Shown here: piece by piece, positions 23,362 to 33,418 of the stretch
Layout of the letters: the number at the start of each line of letters is the position of its first letter
How positions within the stretch are numbered: position 1 is the first letter of the stretch
Source: Muscardinus avellanarius
Lineage: Eukaryota > Chordata > Mammalia > Rodentia > Gliridae
DNA length: 64,000 nucleotides
Assembly: GCA_963383645.1 (NCBI GenBank)
Contig: OY726560.1
Location: 67,451,323 to 67,515,322, forward strand
Direction of reading: 5' to 3'
Notes under the pieces: model-generated
Told to the model about the DNA's origin: nothing
Database searches by the model: none
Seen by the model: the letters and a program-made list of their open reading frames with translations, nothing else
Made by a program: the position numbers and the translations under genes

Positions 23362-23406
<45 letters not shown>
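23362..23406. repeat. (GT)n microsatellite
   Basis: About 21 GT units, antisense tail of the following ID-type sequence. Confidence 0.97.
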
Positions 23407-23407
<1 letters not shown>

Positions 23408-23730
23408 TACTGATGATTGAATCTAGGGCCTTATACACTGAGTTATAGCCCTAACTTTTTTTTGGTGGTACTGGGGTACCACCCAGACCCCAGACCCATT
23501 ATTTTTAATATTTTTATTTGGAAACAGGGTCTCTTAAGCCAGTGAGGCTGGCTTCAAACCTGTGCAATCCTCCTGTCTCTGCCTCCCAAGTGCAGGGATT
23601 ACAAGCGTGCGCCACCACACCTGGCCCTAACCTTTTTTTTTTTTTTTAATTTATTTTGAGACAGGGACTCGTTAAGTTGCAGAGGTTAGCCTTGATTACA
23701 GGGATGCACCATGCACTCAGCATCTAGTTT
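23407..23730 (-). mobile_element. Older B1/ID SINE split by a younger one
   Basis: ID half at 23407-23456 (TGATGATTGAATCTAGGGCC) continues after the insert at about 23627 (CTAACCTTTTTT, GAGACAGGGACTCGTTAAG). Confidence 0.8.
23457..23626 (-). mobile_element. B1/ID-type SINE nested in an older SINE
   Basis: GGTGGTACTGGGGTACCACC to GCCACCACACCTGGCC, inserted at GCCCTAAC, which flanks both sides. Confidence 0.85.
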
Positions 23731-23871
23731 TTGTGTTTTTAGTGTCTTTCCACCTGGATCCTGTAGCTTCTCCATAAGCTTGTCATATCCTTGTGCTCAG
23801 GAGTGGGACAGCCTGGAGGCCTTGTAAATAAGTCAAATCCTCACAAAAAGCACAGTAAGAAAATTGATGAG

Positions 23872-24056
23872 CTGGGCATGGCAGTGCATGCTTGTAATCC
23901 CAGCATTTGGGAGGCTGAGACAAGAGGATCACACATTCACAGCCAGCCTCAGCTACTTCGTGAGGCCCTTTGCAACTCAGTGAGACCCTGTTACAAAAGA
24001 GAGAATAAAAAACAGGACTGGGGTGTAGCTCAGAGGTTCCATCCCCAATACTGCAA
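23872..24056 (+). mobile_element. B1/ID-type SINE with AAGAA tail
   Basis: Head GAGCTGGGCATGGCAGTGCA, shortened ID half GGACTGGGGTGTAGCTCAGAGG; a purine-rich tail extends to about 24095. Confidence 0.88.
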
Positions 24057-25023
24057 AAAAAGAAGAAAAGAAGAAAAAAAAAAAAAGAAAAGGGATGGCA
24101 TTCTGTGAAAAGGACTCTTATTTGCCATATGAAGGCTGAAACAAAAGGCAGAGGGTTGCTTTGTTCTCCCTCAGGTGGGAACAGAGGAGTTGGACATGCC
24201 AAGTGTTTGCAACTCTGCTCGTGACCACAAGTGTTTCATGTATTAATTTTGGGGTCAGAAAGAAATTATAGCAAGAAGGCGAACTTGCAAATGCAAAATC
24301 TACAAATAATGAGGAACAACTCATCTTGTTCCTATTAGACTTCCACTTACTGTATTCATTGAGTTCATTGAGTTCAAGTTGCCCCTGGTTGTTTGCTGGA
24401 AGTCCTTCTGGCTGTCTGCTGTGTCTTTGCGACATGCCCCTGTCACTCAGTGAGCAGTTCTTTCCATTCTTGTTCAAGATACTCCGAGCTCATCTTGCAT
24501 GTTCTCTGCCTTGGTTCTAAAGGTAGACATTTCTCTGGTTCTTGTAATGGGCAATGGCTTTTAGAAACCAAGAAATGAGCGTTAAATGGGCTCACTGCTA
24601 CCAGGGTTGTGCCAGTATTGGGAATGGCCTAGGAAGATTTGAGAAAGCTCTGATTATTAATATATTTCAAAATTGGGTGAAGGGCAAATCTGTGCAAGGA
24701 CTTGGTTTCTGCCTAAAAGCAGGCAACGATTCCAATGTAAATTAACCTAGCTAAAAGCAATTAACCAGTCAATAGGAGAGGAGAACTAGGCCTGTCTCTA
24801 TCTAAAGACAGATCTTAGTTGAGGAGAACTAGGCCTTTACCTAAAGACAGATCTACATGATTGGATAAGCTAGATAAGATGGGGCAGGGTTTGACCTTGC
24901 CCTTCATGAAAGAAGACACCTTGCCACACCTTATTGGGGGAGGTACCTTTCAGGGTTAAGGGGAGGTACCTTACAGGGACGTTCACTATGTCAGAGTCAC
25001 GCAAACAAGATGGAGGTCATGGG

Positions 25024-25030
25024 TATAAAA
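25024..25030 (+). promoter_or_regulatory. LTR TATA box
   Basis: TATAAAA in GGGTATAAAAGG. The R-segment retrocopies start 32 bp downstream, an independent pointer to the start site. Confidence 0.75.
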
Positions 25031-25133
25031 GGCCAAGTCCACGTGTAATCCCTTTGGTGTATTCATTTTGAGCCCCCCCCCCATGCCATTTTGGCATGGG
25101 GCTGTATTTCTATTTTCTGATTTCTATCTTTCT

Positions 25134-25139
25134 AATAAA
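25134..25139 (+). terminator. LTR polyadenylation signal
   Basis: AATAAA inside TTTCTAATAAACTT. Both R retrocopies begin their poly(A) 15 bp after this hexamer. Confidence 0.75.
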
Positions 25140-25375
25140 CTTTTTAAAATCTTCAGCAACTGTCCAAGCTATGCATATTTATTCTTAGCTTAGGACAAGA
25201 ATCCACGGTTTTTTTCTTCTGTTTGGGGTCGTTTTGGATTTTGTTATGGGTTGGGGGAAAGTGTGTCTGGGACCTTTGCAGGGGTTCCCGGGAAACAGTT
25301 TCCACAAACCATATTCTCCCAATCCGTAACAAGGGTGTCATTATTTTTAAGACCTGTTAGCAAAGTTAGGAAATA

Positions 25376-25426
25376 ACACACACACTCACACACACACACT
25401 CACACACACACTCACACACTCACACT
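25376..25426. repeat. Imperfect (CA)n/(CACACT)n repeat
   Basis: ACACACACACTCACACAC-type array; the TCTATC-rich sequence that follows looks like a decayed (TATC)n tract. Confidence 0.85.
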
Positions 25427-26038
25427 AATACCCATGCACACTAGTCTATCATCTATCAACCTGTCCGATCTGTTTATCTAATTTATTCTGTTGAGCACTG
25501 CCATCCTGTATTTCTATCTAGCACATCTATTATCATCTCATCCATTATCTACTGGCCTAATAGCTTCCTGCCAATACTTCTGCCTCCAGTTTAATATCTA
25601 ACTGTCCACCTTTCCATGTCTGTAACTTCTTCTCTAGTAGTTAGAAAACTTTCACCCATCACTCTGTTACCTCAGACTCCCTGTGTGTAAGAACATGCCC
25701 AGTGCTATCAGCCTAAGGTGCGCGCTGGGACCGGCTGGCCCTCCACCCCTGCGGAGCGTGTAGGCTGAGAACTCGGCCCCAGCCCAGGGGGCGAGGAAGG
25801 TGGAAGAAGAAAAAAGCTAGCTTAGAGTTTGAAAGTCAGAACTTTTGTAAATTCTTCTTAAATAACAGCAGACTTTGTTTTTAATGAAAGAGAAGAAAGA
25901 ACCATTTCTATTTTAAGTTAACCTTTGAAACCCAGAGCCTATTTTATTATCAGAGTATCACTTAAAGTATTCATGTGATACATGTGTTGCCTTCTTGTAT
26001 CAATATTATGATTATTAAAATATATTATATACGTATTT

Positions 26039-26076
26039 GTGTGTGGTGCTGGGGATCGAGTCCAGGGCCTCACACG
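26039..26076 (-). mobile_element. ID-like SINE fragment
   Basis: GTGTGGTGCTGGGGATCGAG then CCAGGGCCTCACAC only. Confidence 0.6.
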
Positions 26077-26744
26077 TTATTTTATATTTCTCCGAGATGT
26101 TTTCAATTTAACACATTGACTTTTAATGTACCAACTAGACTTAATTTAAAGTCTTTAAATGTTGATAGGTAATTTTGACTTACTAAATTTTAAATTTGGC
26201 TATGAAATTTTAATACCCATAGTGTTTACAAGAAAATATCGGCTAGGTTTAAAAAGTTCCTCGATTATGGGTTTTTTTTAATTTTTTTTTGGTATTTTTA
26301 ACCAGGGTAAAAAAATAAAATGTGATAGCTAGGTGAAGTGGTAACTAATTTAGGATTATACTGTAGGTACCTTATACATTTAATGGACTTTAAGGCCTTA
26401 TAGAAAAACAACAGTGTTTTAATCAGTGATAAATATAAAATAATTTAAGCAACCTATCACAAGAGTGATAGGTTGGGTAATGCTTATAAGGATATTTGTG
26501 AATTATTTATGATTATATAAACATTATTTCCTTATCCTGGTTAAAAATTAAAAGCAAAAAGCCCCACACCAACTCTGTTTAATAAAGGGGATAGTTTTGA
26601 ATCCTCACTGCATCTTAGTTTTTATCCTCTTGTGACCAATATTGCTGACCAGCTATTTCCAGTTCATTTCAAAAGCGACTCAGTTTTATTTTGTTTCCCA
26701 TCCTTTGTTTATAACATTCATTTGTCATTTTTGTCATTTTGTAG

Positions 26745-26909
26745 ACCTACCAAGAGCAGCTGTCAGGATCTTAAGCAACATGACATTCCTTTTTGTGAGT
26801 CTGTCATACACAGCCGAGAGTGCCATTGTAACCGCTTTCATTACCTTCATCCCCAAGTTCATCGAGTCGCAGTTTGGGATCCCCGCTTCCAATGCCAGCA
26901 TCTACACTG
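26745..26909 (+). CDS. SLCO5A1: SLCO5A1 internal exon C (165 bp)
   Basis: Acceptor ttgtcattttgtAG at 26743-26744; donor GTAAGG at 26910. Two bases complete a split Asp codon started in exon B, then 54 codons, then the G of a split Gly codon. Translation: LPRAAVRILSNMTFLFVSLS, YTAESAIVTAFITFIPKFIE, SQFGIPASNASIYT. It spans two membrane segments of the transporter's second half with the connecting loop, including a candidate N-glycosylation site (NAS). Introns on both sides are phase 1, so the exon could be skipped without a frameshift. The expected continuation (a segment beginning V-I-I-V-P-S-A-G in known orthologues) is not in the window. Confidence 0.96.
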
Positions 26910-27247
26910 GTAAGGCCCGCCCGCCGCCCGGGCGGTAGCACATGGAGCTCGTTGACCGCTAAACTGAAATAGAGTGAGTGAGGAGACAGCTTGGTCTAAC
27001 CTCAAGAGTGAAACCATGTCATTATCAGCTACCTGGAAATCCTGGCATGTGTTTTCTCTGACTTACACTGTATCGCTGTGTGACATATTTACAACTGTCT
27101 TTTGGAAAGGGAGAATTTTTCATATTTAAGGTTTTATGGTTCTCAATTTAAAAATTGAAATAGGCAATGACACTCAACATTAAATTTGATTTTTGGGGGG
27201 GTTGGCATTGGTCTTATAGTGTTATATTAAAACCATTAGTGATCTAG

Positions 27248-27830
27248 CTGGGTATGGTGGAGCACACCTGTAATCCAAGTACTTGGTAGGCTGAGACAAG
27301 AGGATCCCAGGTTTGAGGGCAGCCTGGAACGCAGCAAGACTCTCAGCAACCTAGCAAGACCCTGTTTCAAAACAGCAACAAAAATAAATAAATAAAAAGG
27401 GCTGGGGGTGTGGCTTATGAAAGGTTGAAAATAGAGTTAGGGGGTTTAGGAAAGAGGTAAAAACACCGACTGGGTTATCAGAGACTGCTGCTTTATTTGG
27501 CCCCAACCTCGGTACCCTCCGGGGAGTCAGCAGGCTGGGGAGGGGGAAGGGGCCAACAGGCCACACGTCTGGAGAGCTGTGCATAGTCCTGATCGGCCAG
27601 TTGAGTCACGTGGCAGATCAGAGGCACCGATGTTTTATAGGCATGCCGATTCTCTCGTGACATCTGTAGTCTCGCGATGTTTGGAGTCTTGAGGCACCTG
27701 GAGTCTTGTGATATCTCCGCTTCTGGCTTCCAGGGTTCCACCTCCTGTTCCTGCTATGAGATCACGTGGGGGAGGGACCCAGCTTATCAGCTTAGAGGTA
27801 CAATGCTCATAGGTTTAATCCTCAGTACAA
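27248..27830 (+). mobile_element. B1/ID SINE interrupted by an LTR-like insertion
   Basis: Head and middle at 27248-27417 (GCTGGGTATGGTGGAGCACA, ends GGCTGGGGGTGTGGCTTA). The ID half resumes at 27782 (GCTTATCAGCTTAGAGGTAC, TTTAATCCTCAGTAC). Confidence 0.85.
27418..27781 (-). mobile_element. Solo LTR-like insertion inside a SINE
   Basis: 364-bp block with TG...CA ends (TGAAAGGTTG ... GGGACCCA) and the 5-bp TSD GCTTA at 27413-27417 and 27782-27786. A minus-strand AATAAA sits at about 27495 (CTTTATTTGG read in reverse) and a TATAAA-like box near 27640, which gives the orientation. No match to the other LTRs here; family unknown. Confidence 0.7.
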
Positions 27831-28920
27831 AAAAGTTGATACTATATTAAAATTAATAAATTAATGTTTAATAATGAATATAGATCAGTTACAGGGCATC
27901 AGGATTTTCTCTTCATAAATGGGGACATATTTTAGTTGAATTATTAGAGCTTATTGAGGTGAAAGAAGATACTTATGAATTTTATTTTATATGTCTTATG
28001 TCTGGGAAAACTGATTTTTAGGAGTCTTTGACACATATAGTTGCTAGTACTCAAATCTACTTTCATAATAAATATGATATCTAGAAACATGGGAACATTA
28101 ATTCTCAGATATTGGGGGAAATTTGGGTATGTTATCATGTAATATTCTAAATATTTCCTTCATAATATTGGAGATGGTCAGTGTCTCTGTCACCCTACAG
28201 GTTCAGTGTACTAGTAAAGTATATTTAAACAGTATAGAAAAATGATAACTTTTCAGATGACTTGGGCTGTCACCTTCTGCAATTCCACATTCCAGCTCAG
28301 TACGCTTGACTGAAAACTAACAGGCAAAGATTAAATCACCGTAGAAAAAGAAGTGGAATCAAAATATATGGAAATAACTGTTTTCTATTTTTTCTTGCAC
28401 ATATAAAGGCATAAAATTGGGCTATGGGTCCATGCTAGCAAATCACTTTAAAAGAATATGCTGCTGTGGACCATTGTAATTGTGACTTAAAAATATTTAT
28501 TTTTCTATCTTGACTTCAAAAAATACTTAATTTTCTGTATTAATAAGGAGAATTTTCTGGATCATTTTATAGTTTGGTTGTTAGAAAATTGAACTTCTGC
28601 TGATCTTTAGTTTAACTTTTCTGCTGAGCTTTCATTGAGCAGTGGTTCTTGGACAGGCCCAACGAGAGTGGCTGTGTAACTTAATCCCAGGACACATAGC
28701 TGTTAAGTATGGAGAAATTTCAAGCATTTCCCGAATAAAGTTTCAATATTAAAAGGTGTTACTAGAAAGAAGGTTCATAGTCAAATAACTTTAGAACCTG
28801 CTGAGTTAGTGCTTTTGAGCCCCCTGTTCCAGATCTTTCCTCACTCTTAACTATATTCATTGGGGAAGTCCCAGAGGAAGACTCAGGCCATGGTCTTTTC
28901 CAGATGTATTTGACCATGGC

Positions 28921-28923
<3 letters not shown>

Positions 28924-28962
<39 letters not shown>
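28924..28962. repeat. (GT)n microsatellite
   Basis: About 19 GT units at the antisense tail of the next SINE. Confidence 0.97.
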
Positions 28963-28964
<2 letters not shown>

Positions 28965-29362
28965 GCTGGGGATTGAACCCAGAGGTATTTTACTTTTGAG
29001 CTACACATTTAGCTTTTTTTTTTTTTTTTTGCGGTACTGGGGATGGAACCCAGGGGCAGTCTACCTTTGAGCTACACCCCCAGCCCTATATTTTAGAGTT
29101 TATTTTGAAACATGGTCTCACTGAGTTGTAGAGGGCCTCACTAAGTACCTGAGGCTGGCCAAGAACCATAGTCCTCCTGTCTCTGCCTCCCAAATGCTGG
29201 GATTTCAAGTGTGCACCACCAATCCTGGCACCACCTCTTTTTTACTTTTAATTTTGAAGCAGGCTTTCCCTTAGTTGCTGAGGCTGGTCTTGAACCTGCG
29301 ATCCTATGTCTTAGCCTCCCAAGTACTAGGATTGTAGGCACTCACCCCCATGCCTGGCTGAT
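28963..29362 (-). mobile_element. Older B1/ID SINE split by a younger one
   Basis: ID half 28963-29015 (GTTGCTGGGGATTGAACCCAG) continues at about 29232 (CCTCTTTTTTACTTTTAATT, TTTGAAGCAGGCTTTCCC) to CATGCCTGGC. Confidence 0.82.
29020..29230 (-). mobile_element. B1/ID-type SINE nested in an older SINE
   Basis: T-run, GCGGTACTGGGGATGGAACC, complete body to GCACCACCAATCCTGGC. Confidence 0.88.
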
Positions 29363-29921
29363 ACCCTATTGTTTTAGAGGCCTCTTCAGGACACATGGGG
29401 AGGCCGTCCTGAATGCCCTGCTCCCACTGCAGTGGGGAACAGAGCTGTCCAGGCTCCAGATTTTGACGCAGGGATGCTGCATATCTGTGCTGGGCTGAGC
29501 CAGGCAGCGATGGAAGCACTTGGACTGCATATTGACCAAAGCCATCTCATAATTACTGGCCAAGGTAAAGGCTAGATAGAGAATTCCTTTTGGAAAAAAA
29601 ATGGCTTAAAGAGTCCAGCTGGACCTGGGTGTTCAGCTGCAGTCTCCAGTGGTATGTTCAAGGCAGCTGAAAAGCAGGAGCAAGTAAGGCAGGAATGGCG
29701 GAGTCGGTTTATACTGATACAACTTCAGGAGGAAAGAAACAATGTCATAAAGTGCCTATTCCATTCTGGCTCTCCACCAGTCTGTCCTTTCTCCCTTCCT
29801 CCCTCCTCCCTTCTCCCCCATGTCTAATGCAATTTAGATGATATTTGACAGTTTACTGTGTTCTCTTTGGTCTTTTTTCATCCCAGCTCATATCCCTCCT
29901 CCCTTTACAAATAGACAAGAG

Positions 29922-30168
29922 ATTATTTATTTATTTATTTATTTATTTATATTTATATATTTATTTATTTTTGTGGTATTGGGGATGGAATCCAGAGACA
30001 TTCTACTTCTGAGCTATATCTTCAGCCCTATTTTATTCTTTATTTTGAAACAGGGACTCACTGAGTTGGATAACCTCTCTAGGTTACTGAGGCTGACCTT
30101 GAACCTGTGATCCTCCTATTTCAGCCTCCCAAGTACTGGGATTACAAGCATGCACCACCACATTTGGC
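29922..30168 (-). mobile_element. B1/ID-type SINE with (TTTA)n tail
   Basis: The tail (TTTA)n at 29925-29970 precedes GTGGTATTGGGGATGGAATC; ends GCACCACCACATTTGGC. Confidence 0.9.
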
Positions 30169-30207
30169 TGACAAGAGATATCTAGACTGATCAAGAGAGG
30201 GTGATCA

Positions 30208-30412
30208 CTGGGCTGGTGTGATGGCGCACGCTTGTAATCCCAGCATTCGGGAGGCAGAGATGGAGGATTGCTGTCTGTGGACAGCCTCAGCTACTTAGCG
30301 CAGTCCCTTGCAACTCAGTGAGACCCTGTTTCAAAATAAAGAATAAAAAACTAGGGATGGGGATGTCACTCAGAGATCGAATGCCCCTGGGTTTCATCCC
30401 CAGTACTGGAAA
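30208..30412 (+). mobile_element. B1/ID-type SINE
   Basis: GCTGGTGTGATGGCGCACG head; ID half GGGATGGGGATGTCACTCAG; its tail grew into the GAAA array. Confidence 0.9.
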
Positions 30413-30449
30413 GAAAAAGAAAGGAAGAAAGGAAGAAAGGAAGAAAGGA

Positions 30450-30501
<52 letters not shown>

Positions 30502-30502
30502 A
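30413..30502. repeat. (GGAA)n-(GAAA)n microsatellite
   Basis: Several GGAAGAAA units then about 14 GAAA units; strong purine-strand asymmetry over 90 bp. Confidence 0.97.
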
Positions 30503-30513
30503 GAGTAGGTGAC

Positions 30514-30730
30514 TGCTGGGCATGGTGGTGTGCACGCTTATAATACCAGTATTTGGGAGGCAGAGACAGGAGGATCACGATTCAAGGACAGCCTCAGCTA
30601 CTTAGTGAGGTCCTTTGCAACTCAGTGAGATCCTGTTTCAAAATAAAGAATAAAAATAGGGCTGGGGTGTAGCTTGGAGGTAGAATGCCCCTGGGTTTCA
30701 TCTCCAGTACTACAAAAGAAAAAAAAAAAA
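30514..30730 (+). mobile_element. B1/ID-type SINE with TSD
   Basis: TSD AGAGTAGGTGAC directly before (about 30502-30513) and after (about 30731-30742). Inserted just beyond the purine array. Confidence 0.93.
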
Positions 30731-30787
30731 AGAGTAGGTGACCTATTACAGGAAGGATAATTCTTTTTAAAATTCCTCTTTGCTTTT

Positions 30788-31009
30788 AATTTTTTTTTGT
30801 GTGTGTGGTACTGGGGGTGAAATCCAGAGGCTTTCTACCTCCAGGCTATACTCCCAGACCTTTTTTATATTTTATTTGGAAACAGGGTCTCACTAAGTTG
30901 CTGAGAGCCTCACTAAGTAGCTGAGGCTGGCTTCGAACCCGTGCAATACTCCTGTCTCAGCCTCCCAAGCATGGGGATTACAAGCATGCGCCACCACGCC
31001 TGGCTTTAA
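30788..31009 (-). mobile_element. B1/ID-type SINE with TSD
   Basis: Antisense full dimer; TTTAATTTTTTTT precedes and follows the element. Confidence 0.9.
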
Positions 31010-31159
31010 TTTTTTTTTTTTTTTTATCAATTAAACCCTTCTTACTCTCTGAACATAGGTTTTTATTTTTTAAAGGTTTTATAATTTGATATCTTTTTTT
31101 CTTTGAATCCTTCCTTTCTCATGCATGAAATGAAAAACTAAATGAAAAATTTTCTTTTC

Positions 31160-31210
31160 CTGGGGACTACTGGGGGGTTGAACCCAGGGGAATCCTACCT
31201 CTGAGCTTAT
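31160..31210 (-). mobile_element. ID-like SINE fragment
   Basis: TGGGGACTACTGGGGGGTTG, AACCCAGGGGAATCCTACCT, CTGAGCTTA only. Confidence 0.65.
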
Positions 31211-31532
31211 TTCAGTGGGAGCTAAGAGGACCCAGAAGGCATGCAGAAGGGCGTGGGGAGCTGCTTTCTGGCCCTGGGGGTGGGAAATCTGTCAGGGCCC
31301 TTCAGCACCACTTGGCCGTCTGTGATCCCACTTGGGGTCCTGTACCCTGGCAGGAGGTGGTGCCACTGTGTGTGATGCAGACATGGTTGCAATGCCAGTG
31401 CCAGCCCATGTTCACCTCCCCACGTCTGCCCAGCAGTGGATCTGTGTCACAGCTTGCTCTCCCATCTGCGGCCTTCCTACTCACTCGCTCAGGTCACATT
31501 TATTGCTTGGGATTAAATATTACGAAGCTGGA

Positions 31533-31744
31533 GCAGGGCGTGGTGGCTCACGCTTGTAATCCCTGCACTTGGGAGGCTGAGACAGGAGGATTGCACAGGT
31601 TCAAAGCCAGCCTCAGCTGGCTTAAGAGACCCTGTTTCCAAATAAAATATAAAATAGGTAAATAGGTCTGGGAGTGTAGCCCGGAGGTAGAAGGCCCCTG
31701 GATTCCATCCCCAGTACCACCAAAAAAAAAAAAAAAAAAAGAAC
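31533..31744 (+). mobile_element. B1/ID-type SINE with TSD
   Basis: Full dimer. AATATTACGAAGCTGG lies on both sides (about 31517-31532 and 31750-31765). Confidence 0.93.
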
Positions 31745-31814
31745 AAAACAATATTACGAAGCTGGGAAGCTGGTAGTTTGGAAAAACCTGTAACGATGGG
31801 AAAATCCTGAAGTG

Positions 31815-31955
31815 GGAATTGGACAGCGTGGCCTCGAATCTCGCCAGTAATGTGTGTCTCCGAGCAAGTCACTTAACTTACCTCCGTCAAGGCCACACAG
31901 TGAGGACGGTCACTCTCACAGCCCAAGGTTGCTGTGAGGGTCGGAAGAAGACGAG
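31815..31955 (+). mobile_element. MIR remnant
   Basis: GTGTGTCTCCGAGCAAGTCA, CTTAACTTACCTCCG, GGTTGCTGTGAGGGTCGG in MIR order. Confidence 0.68.
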
Positions 31956-32129
31956 AGCAGCCATTGCTCTGAAGCTTACCTAGCATCAAGTAGGCTCAAC
32001 AATATAAATGAAAGAAGCAAAGAACTTACTCATGTACTATAGGAAAGAAGACTGTTATTTATGATGATAACACTGCACTTCAAGTCATGTAGTTTGAATA
32101 GGCCTGAGAATGAAACTTATGTAAAAATA

Positions 32130-32375
32130 CTTATAATAAAACAACCGCTGACATTTACTGACTGTTTACTAAGGCAAGACGCTATCCAAGCAGTTTCACA
32201 AGGGTGACATTATCTAACCCATGTTACTAATGCCTATCCAGTAGGTATTATTAATTATGCCCATTTTCCAGATGTGAAAACATAGGCCTGGAGAGGTTTA
32301 AGTAACTTACTTAAAGACAAATACTAAGTGGCTTAGCCAGGATGCTGGCTAGAGTCCTGTCCTTCTTAGAGTCCA
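32130..32375 (-). mobile_element. MIR remnant
   Basis: Antisense MIR: AGTAGGTATTATTAATTATG, CCCATTTTCCAGATGTG, CCTGGAGAGGTTTAAGTAAC. Confidence 0.8.
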
Positions 32376-32668
32376 TACATATCAATTCATGGCTTAACTG
32401 AAATGTCATAAAGACACATGCTTTTGTTATCGTTTTTATTCATTTTTTTCATGATTCCTGGGAAACAACATTCTGATGCTTTTATGGTTCTACTTCTCCC
32501 TGATCTAAGTCCTCTTTGCTGGGGAGCCGTGGTCAGCGACATCTGTGTTTCAGAGCAGTGTGAGTTTTCAGCCTCACCTTTGTTTGGGACCCCCACCCTT
32601 TGGCATGAAGAAGTATTAATGAGTTACACATTAGCTTGTCTTACAAGTACCCTTAAAAAATTCCATTT

Positions 32669-32772
32669 CGGGTGTATTCATTTCGAGTCACCCACTCATG
32701 CCATTTTGGCATGGGGCTGTATTTCTATTTTCTGTATTTCTATCTTTCTAATAAACTTCTTTAAATCTTCAA
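32669..32772 (+). mobile_element. Retrocopy of an LTR R-segment RNA (copy 2)
   Basis: Same about 100-bp segment as 16309-16427: GGTGTATTCATTTCGAGTCA start, hairpin ATGCCATTTTGGCAT, AATAAA, TTAAATCTTC then A. Different target site: TSD AAAAAATTCCATTT at 32655-32668 and 32773-32786. The two copies share bases that differ from the local LTR (TCGAGTCACC, AACTTCTTTAAATC), so both come from another source LTR. Confidence 0.88.
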
Positions 32773-33129
32773 AAAAAATTCCATTTTGCTTTTTTTTTAT
32801 CATAGAATAATCGAGATATTTCTGTGGCACGGGGATCATGTTAGGGTGTAATTCTTAAAATCACTGTAATGTTTATTATTGCCTAAATAGCCAAGTATTT
32901 GCCACTTGTCTTCAGCTGCCGGTTTCTGGTTTTGTCGATGAGATCAAGGCAGTGCCTGGAGCTCAAGCTGCAGCCTCTGAGAATCACCGCTCTTCACACA
33001 CAAGCGAGCTTTGGACATGCTTTGGTTTGCTTCATTTTTCTGAGGGCATCAACAGAATTTCTTCCATTTTACAAAGGTAGTTTTTAAAATCCATTTTTAA
33101 TTTGTATAAATGTATGCATAGATTTTTTT

Positions 33130-33200
33130 TTTTTCAGTACTGGAGATTGAACCCAGGGGCTATACATTGTAGGCAAGTGTTCAGCTACTGAGATTACATA
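33130..33200 (-). mobile_element. ID-like SINE monomer
   Basis: CAGTACTGGAGATTGAACCC, AGGGGCTATACATTGTAGGC, AAGTGTTCAGCTACTGAG. Confidence 0.7.
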
Positions 33201-33224
33201 TATATATATCTACAGATTTTCTTT

Positions 33225-33418
33225 ACTTTTCCTCACTGAGGATTGAACCCAAGGCCATTCTACCTCTTAGCTACACTACCAGCCCATTTTACTTTTTATT
33301 TTGAAACAAGGTCTCACTAAGTTGCTGATAGTCTTGCTAAGTTGCTGAGGCTGGCTCCAAACTTTTACCCTCCTGTTTCAGTCTCCAAAGTACAGGCGTG
33401 CACCACTATGCTTGGCTC
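33225..33418 (-). mobile_element. B1/ID-type SINE
   Basis: Antisense: CTGAGGATTGAACCCAAGG to CACCACTATGCTTGGC, with an internal repeat of TTGCTGATAG/TTGCTGAGGC. Confidence 0.85.

Larger units (their letters stand above)
24608..25331 (+). mobile_element. Solo endogenous retrovirus LTR
   Basis: 724-bp LTR, TGTGCCAGTATTGGG at the start and CCGTAACA at the end, with the 5-bp TSD AGGGT at 24603-24607 and 25332-25336. U3 contains short direct repeats (GAGGAGAACTAGGCCT twice, GGGGAGGTACCTT twice). TATAAAA at 25024-25030, predicted R 25056-25154, AATAAA at 25134-25139, then U5. A 5-bp TSD is more typical of ERVL/MaLR-like than ERV1 or ERV2 LTRs; the class is uncertain. It contains the parent-type sequence for the short R retrocopies at 16.3 and 32.7 kb. 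Confidence 0.88.
9930..26744 (+). other. SLCO5A1: SLCO5A1 intron B-C (16.8 kb, phase 1)
   Basis: GT at 9930-9931, AG at 26743-26744. Repeats are listed separately. Nothing recognised in 10360-10840, 11010-11565, 11890-12490, 12690-13480, 13700-14630, 14870-16290, 16870-17340, 18040-18240, 18380-18880, 19080-19735, 20160-20375, 22000-22200, 22370-22690, 24060-24600 or 25430-26740. The 12750-13480 and 18380-18830 blocks are GC-richer with long but anonymous ORFs on both strands and may be decayed old repeats. Confidence 0.88.

Noticed and set aside
26642..26938. 98-aa ORF running through exon C
   Set aside because: The SLCO5A1 frame is right, but the ORF ends extend into intron at both sides; only 26745-26909 is exon.
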